Below, one piece after another: positions 1 through 8,205 of a stretch of DNA of 24,447 bases. The notes beneath the pieces were generated by a model, which was not told where the DNA came from, ran no database searches, and was given only the letters and a program-made list of their open reading frames with translations. A program made the translations under genes and the position numbers. The DNA is taken from positions 43,143 through 67,589 of the forward strand of contig DBQR01000028.1 of the NCBI GenBank assembly GCA_002305335.1. Reading direction: 5' to 3'. Position 1 is the stretch's first letter; each line of letters starts with the position of its first letter. The DNA is from Clostridiales bacterium UBA1389 (GTDB lineage: Bacteria > Bacillota > Clostridia > Oscillospirales > CAG-382).

Positions 1-1185
1 CCTGTCCTCGATGTCATCAAGACGGGCTTCGATTTCCGAAAGCCGCGCTTCAATCTCGGCGATAATGTCGTTTATGTTTCCCTTGTTTATATAGGCGTTC
101 CCCCGGTTAAACTGCTTGGACTGGTTGCCGTACTGGGTTTGAAGCGCCCGCCCCAGATCCATTGCCTGCCGTATGTTGTTGGGGACGGGGTCCCTTATCC
201 CCTTTTCGTTAAGCAGCTTTCTGGTTTCCTCGCTTAAAAAGTTCATGACGGGGGTAAAGACTTTCGGGTCGCATTTATCAAGGCGTTCCTTTATGCCGGC
301 TTCCATCATGGCGCGGTCGGCCTGGTCGTAATACAAGGCAATATCCTTCCACGCCTGGGCGTTGTTGTTAAAATGGTCGGCATAGCCGAAAAACATCCTT
401 GTGATAATCCGCCTGCCCAGCAGTCCCCACCAGCCGCAGAAGGCGGAGGTGCCCTGCCTTATCATATAGTCGGTGCCCTGCTTTACCAGGATCTCCGGCG
501 GGAATCTGGTTATTATATGCTTCCACATGTTCCAGTTGCCGGTAAACTGCACCATATGACCGAAGGTTTCGTTTATGAAATCCTCATCCTTGGAGTAAAT
601 AAGGGTTTCGCCGGCTTTTTTGTAATTTTCATTCTTGGAAAAACCGTTGGGAGAAAGGTCTGCGGTAGTTACGAAATTAATAACCGCCCGCTTTATTGCC
701 TTTTCGTCGGCGTATTCCACCAGACCGGTGTCATTTGCCGCCAGCAGCTGATTGGCAAGGTCGTTTAAGTATTCCCTGTCGGCAAACTGGAAAAGCATTG
801 ACGCCGCCTTAGTACCCTTGGCGGAAATTATGGTGTCGATGGCAATACGCAGCGTTTCCTTTGATAAATCGGGGGCAAGATAGTACACATCCCCCACGCC
901 GGTTTTATCGGGGAGGGCGAAATATTCCCCGTCGGCGCTGCTGTTTTTCGTTTGATTTTTCCCCTCGTCGGAGGCGTACATACTTGTAATGACTTCCTCC
1001 GGCTGGACGCCCAAGGCCTTGGAAAGGTCGCCGATTTTGCTTATTTCGGGCATCGCCTCTCCCCTTTCCCATTTGGAAACCGCCTGATGGGTAACCCCCA
1101 CCAGGTCGCTTAACTGGTCCTGGGTCAGACCCTTGTTTTTTCTTTTATTGGAAATAAAGTCCGCGAATTTTTTCATATCAAACAT
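1..1185 (-). CDS. XRE-family HTH regulator with long uncharacterised C-terminal region (partial, cut by left edge)
   Basis: The reading frame is open from 1191 to base 1 on the minus strand, so the C terminus lies outside the window. Residues about 5-65 form an XRE-type helix-turn-helix (GLTQDQLSDLVGVTHQAVSKW, then ERGEAMPE), typical of a DNA-binding repressor. After about residue 75 comes a 300-residue region rich in Trp and aromatic residues (HMVQFTGNWNMWKHIITRF, SAFCGWWGLLGRR) that I do not recognise. The last visible residues (IIAEIEARLSEIEARLDDIE) are a heptad-like repeat and probably a coiled coil. I chose the ATG at 1185 because AAGGAG (1194-1199) lies 8 nt upstream of it. The ATG at 1191 is only 2 nt from that site. 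The gene is divergent from parA and could control itself or its neighbour, but no operator is visible. Confidence 0.85.
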   Translation of the reverse strand, partial: MFDMKKFADFISNKRKNKGLTQDQLSDLVGVTHQAVSKWERGEAMPEISKIGDLSKALGVQPEEVITSMYASDEGKNQTKNSSADGEYFALPDKTGVGDVYYLAPDLSKETLRIAIDTIISAKGTKAASMLFQFADREYLNDLANQLLAANDTGLVEYADEKAIKRAVINFVTTADLSPNGFSKNENYKKAGETLIYSKDEDFINETFGHMVQFTGNWNMWKHIITRFPPEILVKQGTDYMIRQGTSAFCGWWGLLGRRIITRMFFGYADHFNNNAQAWKDIALYYDQADRAMMEAGIKERLDKCDPKVFTPVMNFLSEETRKLLNEKGIRDPVPNNIRQAMDLGRALQTQYGNQSKQFNRGNAYINKGNINDIIAEIEARLSEIEARLDDIEDR

Positions 1186-1232
1186 AAGCATAGCTCCTTA
1201 ATATTGTTTCCGGTCGGCCTTCCGTCATGGCA

Positions 1233-1261
1233 ATTCTACTCTAATGCTTCCCGAAAAGCAA
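1233..1261 (-). promoter_or_regulatory. Putative sigma-A promoter of the left-edge XRE gene
   Basis: On the minus strand TTGCTT (1256-1261) and TAGAAT (1233-1238) are separated by 17 bp, about 40 bp upstream of the XRE start. Both boxes deviate from consensus, so this is a moderate call. Confidence 0.4.
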
Positions 1262-1391
1262 TAAACTTCTGTTTGAAAAGGCGATTTTTTCGGTTGAAAT
1301 TTTTGCAACCGCCCGTTGAATTCCCGTTTTACGGTAAATTACCCCGTATTTTTCCCATCCTTGGCGTAACCCTTATTTAAAACTTTATCTA

Positions 1392-1420
1392 TTGACAATT
1401 TTGCATATTGGTTTTATACT
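1392..1420 (+). promoter_or_regulatory. Strong sigma-A promoter of the parA operon
   Basis: A perfect -35 box TTGACA (1392-1397) is followed after 17 bp by TATACT (1415-1420), one mismatch from consensus. Transcription should start near 1427, leaving a leader of about 24 nt before the parA ATG with GGGGG as ribosome-binding site. No other clear promoter or terminator is seen until after 9034, so this probably drives the whole eight-gene run. Confidence 0.8.
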
Positions 1421-1450
1421 AATATGTAAAATTATGATAGCGGGGGTAAT

Positions 1451-2230
1451 ATGTCAGGCTTTAAGGTTGTGGCTTTTGCCAATCAAAAAGGCGGAGTGGG
1501 AAAAACCACCTCCGCGGTGAATATGGCCTCATTTGCGGCAAAAGCAGGATATAAAGTGCTGCTTATTGACTCTGACCCCCAGGGCAACGCCACCACCGGA
1601 ATAGGCATAAACAAAAAGAACTCCCCCTCCACCGTATATGACCTGCTTATCGGCAGGACAAGGCCGGAGGATTCCGCAGTCAAAACCTGCGTGGAGGGGC
1701 TTTATCTCATCCCCTCAAGCATTGACCTGGTGGGGGCGGAAATCGAGCTGGTGGACATGGATGACCGGGAATACCGGCTTAAGGACGGGGTTTCAAAGTT
1801 AAAGGAAAACTTTGATTTTGTTTTTATCGACTGTCCCCCCTCTTTGGGGCTAATCACGTTAAACGCCCTTGTGGCCTCCGACGGGCTGGTTATACCCGTA
1901 CTCTGCGAGTTTTACTCCCTTGAAGGGTTAAGCCAGCTGATGAACACCGTAAGATACATAAAGAGCCGGAAAAACAGCTCCCTTGAGCTTATCGGGGTTT
2001 TGATAAATATGTACGACGGCAGGCTTACCCTCAACGTTCAGGTTTTAGAGGAAATAAAAAAGCATTTCGACAAAAAGGTTTTTAAAAAGCCCATACCCCG
2101 AAACGTCAAGCTAAGCGAGGCCCCCAGCCACGGAATCCCCATTTACATGTACGACAGATATTCAAAGGGCGCTTTAGCCTATGAGGAGGCAACCGCCGAG
2201 CTTATACAAAGATGCAAAGGAATTGATTGA
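1451..2230 (+). CDS. parA: ParA/Soj chromosome-partitioning ATPase
   Basis: The product is a 259-residue ParA-family ATPase that acts with ParB/Spo0J in origin segregation, and in spore-formers also affects replication initiation. The N terminus shows the deviant Walker A motif QKGGVGKTTSAVN (about residues 12-24), then the Walker A' region LLIDSDPQGNATTG and the Walker B-like FVFIDCPPSLG. The length is that of chromosomal Soj proteins, without the N-terminal HTH found in many plasmid ParAs. ATG 1451 follows a GGGGG site. The next gene is parB, almost end to end, which supports the assignment. I did not find a consensus parS palindrome in the window. Confidence 0.96.
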   Translation: MSGFKVVAFANQKGGVGKTTSAVNMASFAAKAGYKVLLIDSDPQGNATTGIGINKKNSPSTVYDLLIGRTRPEDSAVKTCVEGLYLIPSSIDLVGAEIELVDMDDREYRLKDGVSKLKENFDFVFIDCPPSLGLITLNALVASDGLVIPVLCEFYSLEGLSQLMNTVRYIKSRKNSSLELIGVLINMYDGRLTLNVQVLEEIKKHFDKKVFKKPIPRNVKLSEAPSHGIPIYMYDRYSKGALAYEEATAELIQRCKGID

Positions 2231-2232
2231 AA

Positions 2233-3123
2233 ATGGCGAAAAAAGGATTAGGCCGGGGGCTTGACGCCCTCCTTGCCGAAAATACCACCGAAAACGCCGA
2301 CGGCATAACGGTACTCAGGATTTCCGACATTGAGCCCAACCTTAAGCAGGTGAGAAAAAGCTTTGATGCCGAATCCCTTGCCGAGCTTGCCGAATCCATA
2401 AAGGAACACGGGCTTATCCAGCCCATTGTGGTAAGGCGGCTTCAGAACGGCTTTTACCAGATTATCGCCGGGGAACGGAGATGGCGGGCGTCCAAGCTTG
2501 CCGGACTTACCGAAATACCTGTTATTATAAGGGATTTCGACGATATTTCCTCCTCCCTTGTGGCACTGGTGGAAAATCTCCAGCGGGAAAACTTAAACCC
2601 GGTTGAGGAAGCCTACGGCTACAAAAGCCTTATGGAAAATCATGGCTTTACTCAGGATGAGGTTTCCCAAAGAGTGGGGAAATCCCGCCCCGCGGTGGCG
2701 AACGTGCTGCGGATTCTTTCCCTGCCCGAAGGCATTTTGGTGTTGGTTAAGGAAAACCGCCTTTCCTTCGGCCATGCCAGAACCCTTATCCCCCTGGTGA
2801 ACGAAGTAAGCGAAAAGGAACTTATGGAAATCGCCGAAAGGGTTATAAAGAGCGGCCTGTCGGTGAGGGAAACCGAATTTTTAGTTAAAAACCGTCTTGA
2901 CAAAAATAAGAAGTCAGCGCCCGTACCCGCCCTGTCACCGGTGAAGTCGGAATATTACCGGCATCTTGAATCCGACGCTTCGGCAAGACTGGGACGGCGG
3001 ATGTCCATTTATGAAAACAAAGACGGCAAGGGCTATGTAAGGCTTGCCTACTCTTCCCCGAAAGACCTTGAAAACCTCGTAAAGGCATTATGCGGCGAGG
3101 ACTTTTTCGATAACGCCGATTAA
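2233..3123 (+). CDS. parB: ParB/Spo0J chromosome-partitioning protein
   Basis: This 296-residue protein is the parS-binding CTPase partner of ParA. The N terminus MAKKGLGRGLDALL is the classic start of the family. The ParB nuclease-like/CTP-binding domain follows, with IIAGERRWRASKLAGL and LVENLQRENLNPVEEAYGY. The HTH region reads FTQDEVSQRVGKSRPAVANV, and a short C-terminal dimerisation region closes the protein. A TTG at 2227 would overlap the parA stop by 4 bases and lies nearer the AAAGGA site. I prefer the ATG at 2233 because it gives the family-standard N terminus. Either way the gene is translationally coupled to parA. Confidence 0.95.
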   Translation: MAKKGLGRGLDALLAENTTENADGITVLRISDIEPNLKQVRKSFDAESLAELAESIKEHGLIQPIVVRRLQNGFYQIIAGERRWRASKLAGLTEIPVIIRDFDDISSSLVALVENLQRENLNPVEEAYGYKSLMENHGFTQDEVSQRVGKSRPAVANVLRILSLPEGILVLVKENRLSFGHARTLIPLVNEVSEKELMEIAERVIKSGLSVRETEFLVKNRLDKNKKSAPVPALSPVKSEYYRHLESDASARLGRRMSIYENKDGKGYVRLAYSSPKDLENLVKALCGEDFFDNAD

Positions 3124-3149
3124 TATAAATCCCCGAAAGGAATTAAAAT

Positions 3150-4436
3150 ATGATTGATATAAAATTGCTCCGTTCGGAACCCGAAACGGTTAGGGAAAAT
3201 ATAAAAAAGAAATTTCAGTTCGACAAGCTCCCCCTTGTGGACGAGGTGCTGTCCCTTGACGAAAGAAACCGCCAGATAAAAACAGAGGTTGAAACATTAC
3301 GGGCGGAACGCAACAGGGCATCAAAGCAGATTGGTTCCCTTATGGCAAAGGGGCAGAGGGAGGAAGCGGAAAAGATAAAGGCGGAAATGTCCCTTATCGG
3401 GGAAAAAATCGACGGTCTTTCAAAAGAGGAAAAGGATGTTGAGGATAAAATATATGCGATAATGCTCCGCATCCCCAATATAATCGACCCGTCGGTACCT
3501 ATCGGCAAAGATGACGGCGAAAATGTGGAATTGCAGCGTTTCGGCGAACCGTCCGTGCCGGATTTTGAAATTCCCTACCATACCGAAATAATTGAACGCT
3601 TTTGCGGAATAGATCTTGACGCGGCAAGGAAGGTGGCGGGGAACGGCTTTTACTACCTTACCGGGGATATCGCCCGCCTTCATTCCGCAATCCTTACCTT
3701 TGCAAGGGACTTTATGATAAACAAGGGCTTTACCTATGTCATCCCCCCCTTTATGATAAGGTCGAACGTGGTGAACGGGGTTATGTCCTTTGCCGAAATG
3801 GACGCCATGATGTATAAAATCGAGGGAGAAGACCTATATTTAATCGGAACCAGCGAACATTCAATGATTGGCAGGTTTATAGACACCATTTTGGAAGAAT
3901 CCTCCCTTCCTCTCACCTTAACCAGCTATTCCCCCTGCTTCAGGAAGGAAAAGGGCGCACACGGAATTGAGGAAAGAGGGGTTTACCGTATCCACCAGTT
4001 TGAAAAGCAGGAAATGATTGTGGTATGCCGTCCCGAGGATTCCATGAAATGGTACGACAAGCTGTGGCAGAACACCGTGGAATTCTTCAGACTGCTTGAC
4101 ATACCGGTAAGAACATTGGAATGCTGTTCGGGGGATCTGGCGGATCTGAAGGTAAAATCCTGCGACGTGGAGGCCTGGTCGCCGAGACAGCATAAATATT
4201 TCGAGGTGGGCTCCTGTTCCAATTTAGGGGACGCCCAGGCAAGAAGGCTTAAGATTAGGGTAAACGGTGAAAAGGGGAAATACTTTGCCCATACTTTAAA
4301 CAACACCGTGGTTGCCCCCCCGCGGATGCTGATTGCTTTTCTGGAAAACAACCTGAACAAAGACGGGTCGGTCAATATACCCGAACCCTTAAGAGTGTAT
4401 ATGGGAGGGCTTGAAAAGCTGAACCCTAAAAAGTAG
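3150..4436 (+). CDS. serS: Seryl-tRNA synthetase
   Basis: The 428-residue product charges tRNA-Ser (and tRNA-Sec where present) with serine. Residues about 25-105 form the charged antiparallel coiled-coil arm that grips the long variable arm of tRNA-Ser. The class II core follows: LYLIGTSEHSMIG, motif 2 FRKEKGAHGIEERGVYR with IHQFEKQEM, FEVGSCSNLGDAQARR, and motif 3 PPRMLIAFLEN. Motif 2 and motif 3 differ from the usual bacterial forms (RxEAGxAGRDTRG and GRTLVAILEN), although the motif arginines are kept. AAAGG lies just upstream of the ATG, 26 bp after parB, so the gene is probably in the same operon. Confidence 0.96.
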   Translation: MIDIKLLRSEPETVRENIKKKFQFDKLPLVDEVLSLDERNRQIKTEVETLRAERNRASKQIGSLMAKGQREEAEKIKAEMSLIGEKIDGLSKEEKDVEDKIYAIMLRIPNIIDPSVPIGKDDGENVELQRFGEPSVPDFEIPYHTEIIERFCGIDLDAARKVAGNGFYYLTGDIARLHSAILTFARDFMINKGFTYVIPPFMIRSNVVNGVMSFAEMDAMMYKIEGEDLYLIGTSEHSMIGRFIDTILEESSLPLTLTSYSPCFRKEKGAHGIEERGVYRIHQFEKQEMIVVCRPEDSMKWYDKLWQNTVEFFRLLDIPVRTLECCSGDLADLKVKSCDVEAWSPRQHKYFEVGSCSNLGDAQARRLKIRVNGEKGKYFAHTLNNTVVAPPRMLIAFLENNLNKDGSVNIPEPLRVYMGGLEKLNPKK

Positions 4437-4475
4437 TTGGCCTTCATCCTTTGTTTCTGAAAGGAATGATTATCA

Positions 4476-4880
4476 ATGAGTGTCTTTGAACAGATTTTGG
4501 TGGCATTTATTCTTGGGGTTACGGTTTCGGCGGTATATACCTACTATGTCAAAAGTGTCCTCGGCAGGCTGGTGAGGGGGCTTTTTCAGGCCAACGCCTT
4601 CGATGAGGAAACAGCGGTCACCATTGAGGAAGCTGGCTGTAAAAACAACTTTTTCATAAGGTATTCCCTGCGTCCCGGAACGGATTTTTCCGAAACCGTG
4701 AAAAACGCAAACGGGAAGTACTATATCCCCGAAGACAAAATCGAAAAAGCGGAAAACAAATATCAGAACGAGGGCATTACCATCTACGTTGTGCTGCTTA
4801 CCATACTTGCCTTTGCGGTGATAACCCTTGTATGCATTTACGTTTTCCCCGACCTTTTCGAAATAGTCAAAAATATCTAA
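4476..4880 (+). CDS. Small membrane protein of unknown function (two TM segments)
   Basis: I do not recognise this 134-residue protein. It has a hydrophobic helix near the N terminus (about residues 5-26) and a second near the C terminus (about 102-126, TIYVVLLTILAFAVITLVCI). Between them is a mostly hydrophilic stretch of about 75 residues, rich in Glu and Lys near its end. AAAGGA lies 10 nt before the ATG. Position between serS and a membrane-anchored MORN protein, with gaps of 39 and 27 bp, suggests co-transcription. Confidence 0.8.
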   Translation: MSVFEQILVAFILGVTVSAVYTYYVKSVLGRLVRGLFQANAFDEETAVTIEEAGCKNNFFIRYSLRPGTDFSETVKNANGKYYIPEDKIEKAENKYQNEGITIYVVLLTILAFAVITLVCIYVFPDLFEIVKNI

Positions 4881-4907
4881 CCCCGAGCTGAAAGGAACAT
4901 CGAAACA

Positions 4908-5771
4908 ATGTACAAACGCAGACAAGGAATCCATCCCGTAGTTTTAATTCTGATATTAGCGGTGCTGTGCGTGGCGGCAACCGTGGTCATTCTTGTTGCC
5001 ATGGGTTACAGGTATGTCACCACCGACGACGGCTTTAAATTCTTCGGCAAGGTGGTGGACGGCCAGCCGGTCAGCGGTACCATTAGATACGCCGAAGGCG
5101 GAACCGCAAAGCTGGACTATTACAACGGTATCATAGTGTATTCCAACGGCGATAAGTACGTGGGGGACATATACCAGCTTTACCGCCACGGGGAAGGGGA
5201 AATGGCCTATTCCGCCACCGGCGACAGCTACACCGGCTCCTTTTATGCCAATATAATCCACGGCAAGGGCACCTATACCTACCGTAACGGGGATGTTTAC
5301 ACCGGCGACTTCGACAACGGCAGGATGAACGGCAAGGGCACCTACACCTGGGCCGACGGCTCAAAGTACGTCGGGGATTTCAAGAACGGGGTTCCCGACG
5401 GTTACGGGGAATATACCTTCGCTTCGGCCGAAGGCGCCACCCCGGCAAAGTACAAAGGTCAGTTTTCCAACGGGGTAAAGCACGGGGAGGGCACCTATTA
5501 TTTCGATAACGGGGACATTTATAACGGCACCTTCGTAAACGACAAGCGGGTGGGACAAGGCGTCTATATATGGGCGAACGGGGAAACCTACACCGGCAAC
5601 TTCATAGACAACAAGATGGACACCCGTATAAAGGACGAAAACGGGGAATTTAAAATAAACGAAGACGGCACCTACCTTCACGGCGAGATGGCGGTTTATA
5701 CCTGGGTTTCGGGGCGCAGCTATACCGGATATTTTGAAAACGGAAAAATAGTGGTGGTGGATAAACCGTAA
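4908..5771 (+). CDS. Membrane-anchored MORN-repeat protein
   Basis: The 287-residue protein starts with a short basic segment and one hydrophobic helix (about residues 9-32, VVLILILAVLCVAATVVILV), giving an N-in anchor with the rest outside the membrane, or possibly an uncleaved signal. From about residue 75 it consists of seven to eight MORN repeats of the type YxGxFxNGxxxGxGxYxW/YxNGD, for example YTGDFDNGRMNGKGTYTW and YKGQFSNGVKHGEGTYYF. MORN repeats form extended beta-hairpin arrays that bind lipids or proteins in other systems, but a specific role cannot be assigned here. The repeats diverge near residues 235-265. ATG 4908 follows an AAAGGA site. Confidence 0.9.
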   Translation: MYKRRQGIHPVVLILILAVLCVAATVVILVAMGYRYVTTDDGFKFFGKVVDGQPVSGTIRYAEGGTAKLDYYNGIIVYSNGDKYVGDIYQLYRHGEGEMAYSATGDSYTGSFYANIIHGKGTYTYRNGDVYTGDFDNGRMNGKGTYTWADGSKYVGDFKNGVPDGYGEYTFASAEGATPAKYKGQFSNGVKHGEGTYYFDNGDIYNGTFVNDKRVGQGVYIWANGETYTGNFIDNKMDTRIKDENGEFKINEDGTYLHGEMAVYTWVSGRSYTGYFENGKIVVVDKP

Positions 5772-5785
5772 TTAAGGGGGCTAAA

Positions 5786-6637
5786 ATGGCAGAATTCATA
5801 TTTTCCGCATTCGCAGACGAAATCGACGCAAGTTTCGAAGTCCAGTTACAGTCACTGAACAAACTGGGTATTCCCTATATCGAGCTTAGGGGGGTAAACG
5901 GCAAATCCTTTACAACCCTTACCGACAGCGAAGTCGAGGACGTTGCAAATCTGCTTGACAAATATAATATAAAAGTATGGGCTTTGGGTTCCCCCTTGGG
6001 CAAAGCCGTCACCGACTGCTGCGCTAAAAACCAGACCGCCCTTATAAGACGGGTAATGGATATAGGCGAAAGGCTTGACACAAGGCGGATCAGGATGTTT
6101 TCCTTTTACCCCGAGGAAGGGGATTCCTTTGAAAATTTCGAACACAAGGCCTTTAATCTTATAGAATCCCTATTAAATGAAGCGGAAAAGCGGTCGTTTA
6201 TCCTCTGCCACGAAAACGAAAAGGGGATATACGGTTGTTCCCAGGCAAGGGTTAAGAAAATGCTTGACTTTTTCGGCGGAAGGCTTAAGGCGGTGCTTGA
6301 TTTGGGCAACTTCCCCTTCTGCGGGGAAGAGGCGAAGGGGGCTTATGCCCTCCTTAAGGATTATGTGGAGTACCTTCATATAAAAGACTGCGACAGCGAT
6401 GGGATTATAGTCCCCCCCGGCTACGGCAGCGCATATATCGAGGAAACCTTAAGGGAAATAAATTCCGACCGGCAGGGGGATGTCATAATAACAATGGAAC
6501 CCCACCTTATAAACTTTACCGGTCTTTCCTCCCTGTCAAAACTTGACGACATAAAGCATAAATTTTCCTTTGATTCCCCCTATGAGGCATTTGCCTTTGC
6601 CACGGACAAGGTAAGGCGGATGATTGAAAGGCTTTGA
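5786..6637 (+). CDS. Sugar phosphate isomerase/epimerase-like TIM-barrel protein (AP endonuclease 2 superfamily)
   Basis: This 283-residue protein fits the xylose-isomerase-like TIM-barrel family that includes sugar epimerases and inositol-catabolism enzymes. The N terminus (FSAFADEIDASFEVQLQ) matches a strand-helix start seen in the family. Metal-site candidates appear in order: Glu in CHENEKGIYG (about 147), Asp in AVLDLGNF, His in YLHIKDCDSDG, and the C-terminal Glu in IITMEPH. These match the usual E-D-H-E ligand pattern. No sugar kinase or transporter lies nearby, so the substrate is unknown. An AGGGGG site sits just before the ATG. The stop overlaps the TTG start of the next gene by 4 bases. 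Confidence 0.85.
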   Translation: MAEFIFSAFADEIDASFEVQLQSLNKLGIPYIELRGVNGKSFTTLTDSEVEDVANLLDKYNIKVWALGSPLGKAVTDCCAKNQTALIRRVMDIGERLDTRRIRMFSFYPEEGDSFENFEHKAFNLIESLLNEAEKRSFILCHENEKGIYGCSQARVKKMLDFFGGRLKAVLDLGNFPFCGEEAKGAYALLKDYVEYLHIKDCDSDGIIVPPGYGSAYIEETLREINSDRQGDVIITMEPHLINFTGLSSLSKLDDIKHKFSFDSPYEAFAFATDKVRRMIERL

Positions 6638-8205
6638 AAGACAGGACAGTAAAAATTTATAACGCCCTTTATTCCCGGAATGCCCTTTGGTGCTTTATCG
6701 CGGGAATTATATACTCCCTTTCCTTTGTGAGGGGGTATTTGTTCCTTTTCGGCTTTTTCGGGCTTATTTTGTTTTACCTGAAGCTTTTTGAGGGGAAAGA
6801 TACTCTTTCGGTTACCTCCCCCTTTAAAAAGGCTTTTTTCTTCGGGCTGGGTTTTTTCATACCCTTGTATTCCTGGTTTTTTGTACTTTATCCCTTCGAA
6901 GCCTTTGAGTTTACAAAAATTCAGGGGATGTTTATCGTAATTATCGCGGATATCGGCCTTTCCCTTTACCATTCCCTGATACTTGCGATATGCTTTTTGC
7001 TTTTTAAGATTTTTCCGAAAAACAGATACCTTCTCCCCTTGGGGGCGGGATGCGTATTTCTGCTGTTCGAGTGGGTTATTTCTTTAGGTTCCTTTTCCCT
7101 TCCCTGGGGAACCGCCGCCGCCGGACAGTATCTGTTTTTGCCCCTTATACAGAACGCTTCCCTGATGGGCGGGCTGTTTATTGCCTTTATCATAAATCTT
7201 TTTTCCTCGGCTACGGCGGTATTTCTGAAGCAGCCGGATAAAAAATATCTGCTTTACCCCGCTTTGTCAATTTGTGTCCCCCTTCTAACCGGTACTGTAC
7301 TCCTTGCCTTACCTTCCGGAAATCAAACCGCAATAAAAACCGCCGCCCTTCAGGGGAATGTGCTTTCCATGGAAAAATGGGGGGAGGAAAGGCTGGACAG
7401 CATAATTGACAGATACGAAAAACTGGCTCTTGAGGCCGCCGGAAACGGGGCGGAGCTTATCGTCCTGCCCGAATCCGCAATCCCCACCAGTTATAGCCCG
7501 GTTATCGGGGAAAGGTTTTCGGCCATCTCAAGGGAAAAGGGCGTTACTATAATAATGTCGGTTATTACAAACGAGGGGGATAAAAAATACAATTCGGTGT
7601 TTGCCCTGTTTGCCGACGGGTCAATGTCGGAAATCTATTCAAAACGCCATCTTGTCCCCTTCGGGGAATACCTTCCGGCAAAGGAACTGATTATAAAGCT
7701 GTTTCCCTTTGTAAGCGATCTGAATCTTTCCGAAACTCCCTTTACACCGGGGGAAAATCCGGTTATAACCCTGAAGGACGGCACAAAGGTGGGGTGCCTT
7801 GTGTGCTTCGATTCCATATTCCCTCCCCTTGCCCTTGACAGCGCAAGAGCGGGGGCGGAACTTATGCTGGTTTCCACCAACGACAGCTGGTACGAGGATT
7901 CCGCCGGGGTTTATCAGCATATGTCTCATTCTGTAATACGGGCGGTGGAAACGGGAAAATGGCTGGTCAGGTCGGCAAATACGGGAATTTCCTGTTTTGT
8001 TTCCCCGAAGGGGGTTGTATATTCCCAAACCTCCCCTTTAACCCAGACCATTGCTTATCAAACAGTCTATACCAACACCAACCGAACCCTGTACTCCCGC
8101 GTGGGGGATATAATCGTAATTCTGCCGTTTGCGTTTGTTATTTTCAGTTTAATATATAAACTTAAAGAAAAGGATAAAAGAAATGGAAACAGTGAAACTA
8201 TATGA
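6634..8205 (+). CDS. lnt: Apolipoprotein N-acyltransferase homologue (Lnt, nitrilase superfamily)
   Basis: The 523-residue protein has about six N-terminal membrane helices (residues 1-225) and a C-terminal carbon-nitrogen hydrolase domain, the layout of Lnt. Lnt adds the third acyl chain to the N-terminal Cys of lipoproteins. The catalytic triad is visible: Glu280 in LPESAIP, Lys337 in SKRHLVPFGEYLP and Cys391 in LVCFDSIF. Glu345 of the PFGEYLP motif is also kept. The start is TTG at 6634, overlapping the previous stop (TTGA), with GAAAGG unusually close (2 nt). No better start precedes the first helix. The length agrees with Enterobacterial Lnt. Lnt is not universal in Firmicutes, so N-acylation of lipoproteins here is likely but inferred. 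Confidence 0.9.
   Translation: MKDRTVKIYNALYSRNALWCFIAGIIYSLSFVRGYLFLFGFFGLILFYLKLFEGKDTLSVTSPFKKAFFFGLGFFIPLYSWFFVLYPFEAFEFTKIQGMFIVIIADIGLSLYHSLILAICFLLFKIFPKNRYLLPLGAGCVFLLFEWVISLGSFSLPWGTAAAGQYLFLPLIQNASLMGGLFIAFIINLFSSATAVFLKQPDKKYLLYPALSICVPLLTGTVLLALPSGNQTAIKTAALQGNVLSMEKWGEERLDSIIDRYEKLALEAAGNGAELIVLPESAIPTSYSPVIGERFSAISREKGVTIIMSVITNEGDKKYNSVFALFADGSMSEIYSKRHLVPFGEYLPAKELIIKLFPFVSDLNLSETPFTPGENPVITLKDGTKVGCLVCFDSIFPPLALDSARAGAELMLVSTNDSWYEDSAGVYQHMSHSVIRAVETGKWLVRSANTGISCFVSPKGVVYSQTSPLTQTIAYQTVYTNTNRTLYSRVGDIIVILPFAFVIFSLIYKLKEKDKRNGNSETI

Noticed and set aside
373..768. Plus-strand ORF of 131 residues
   Set aside because: It lies antisense to the XRE gene, which has a clear HTH, start site and continuous frame. 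The plus-strand product has no recognisable motif or ribosome-binding site.
1192..1450. Search for a parS site or replication origin near parAB
   Set aside because: I found no 16-bp palindrome resembling the parS consensus and no cluster of DnaA boxes by eye. A computed search would be needed to exclude degenerate sites.
3983..4447. Minus-strand ORF of 154 residues
   Set aside because: Antisense shadow of serS, which covers the motif 2 and motif 3 regions.
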